From Bacteroidota bacterium (GTDB lineage: Bacteria > Bacteroidota > Bacteroidia > Cytophagales > Cyclobacteriaceae): a DNA stretch of 64,000 nucleotides. Shown here piece by piece: positions 63,753 through 64,000 of this stretch. The translations under genes and the position numbers were made by a program. The stretch is taken from the NCBI GenBank assembly GCA_023428695.1, contig JAEYWY010000002.1, positions 1 through 64,000 on the forward strand, read 5' to 3'. Below the pieces are notes generated by a model that did no database searches, was not told the origin of the DNA, and saw only the letters and a program-made list of their open reading frames with translations. Position 1 is the stretch's first letter, and each line of letters begins with the position of its first letter.

Positions 63753-64000
63753 AGATCTTGTTAATCATTTCCTGATACTCCGATTGTGCCGTGCTTTGAG
63801 CAGTTATTCCACCGCCACTCCGGTAGTAAAACCGTCCATTGACGTGTTCGATAAATCTGATCATGACGCCGCTGTTGAGTCGCGAGCCATCAAAATAACC
63901 AAAAACTCCGGTATAATAACCGCGATCTTCGTTTTCTGCTTCACGCAATACTTCAACGGTTTTTCGTTTTGGTGCACCGCTCACCGATCCTGCCGGCAGC
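63736..64000 (-). CDS. pabB: Aminodeoxychorismate synthase component I (PabB), C-terminal part, cut by window edge
   Basis: Only the last 87 or so residues are in the window, and the frame is open to the right edge. The first visible residues LPAGSVSGAPKRKTVEVL are the chorismate-binding enzyme signature (PAGS-x-SGAPK). FGYFDGSRLNSGVMIRFIEH and FYYRSGGGITAQSTAQSEYQ follow, typical of the PabB/TrpE catalytic domain. The downstream aminotransferase overlap favours PabB over TrpE. A start cannot be assigned. Confidence 0.9.
   Translation of the reverse strand, partial: LPAGSVSGAPKRKTVEVLREAENEDRGYYTGVFGYFDGSRLNSGVMIRFIEHVNGRFYYRSGGGITAQSTAQSEYQEMINKIYVPVD

Noticed and set aside
1..64000. CRISPR array, prophage, toxin-antitoxin or restriction-modification system
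   Set aside because: No regularly spaced short repeats, integrase, phage structural genes, TA pairs or methylase/nuclease genes were seen.

Overview
The window comes from a Bacteroidota chromosome, most likely Cytophagales (genus not determinable from sequence alone). Evidence: five SusC/SusD pairs, a hybrid two-component regulator, DUF1735 and Calx-beta lipoproteins, PD40-OmpA proteins, absence of Shine-Dalgarno-like sites, and many lipoproteins with acidic residues right after the lipobox Cys. All genes read as one resident chromosome; the only clear mobile element is a group II intron.

Layout. 280-4688 (minus): rel (ppGpp synthetase/hydrolase), a Fur-family regulator, a STAS protein and purA, probably one transcription unit. 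4875-8704 (plus): tRNA-Leu(UAG), then trigger factor, clpP and clpX, with intrinsic terminators between tig and clpP and between clpP and clpX. 9097-26749: a xylan utilisation locus. A plus-strand hybrid two-component sensor/regulator converges on a minus-strand operon in the order SusC-SusD-SusC-SusD-DUF1735 lipoprotein-GH10, the xusABCDE-xyn10 arrangement known from Prevotella and Bacteroides. The GH10 enzyme carries two nearly identical CBM4-like modules inserted inside its barrel. 26750-27783 is a 1 kb non-coding divergent region.

27784-40192 (plus): two tandem Tat-type TldD paralogues and a PmbA/TldE partner, a terminator-like hairpin, then DUF4159, MoxR, DUF58, a BatA-like membrane protein, a DUF4175-like membrane protein with a His/acidic linker, and a second large membrane protein. 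The last four start codons overlap or nearly abut the preceding stop. This block is the best candidate for an under-described system: an envelope AAA+/VWA-type complex beside an exported zinc peptidase set.

40194-41753 (minus): lpxB and a QueD/PTPS enzyme. 41878-60864 (minus): three separate SusC/SusD(type 2) operons with no glycosidase and no regulator, each ending in lipoproteins and/or a strong terminator. Between two of them, at 53744-55671, sits a full-length group II intron inserted exactly after the U-tract of an intrinsic terminator (typical of group IIC). Its reverse transcriptase gene is broken by one frameshift and one nonsense codon. 61226-64000 (minus): a TPR/PD40/OmpA-domain protein, a class IV aminotransferase (PabC-like) and the C-terminal end of PabB, cut by the window edge.

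Functionally the window couples housekeeping proteostasis and stringent response with outer-membrane nutrient uptake. The xylan locus can be read end to end: sensing by the hybrid regulator, surface binding by the SusDs and the DUF1735 protein, cleavage by GH10 and import by the SusCs. The three other SusCD operons have no assignable substrate.
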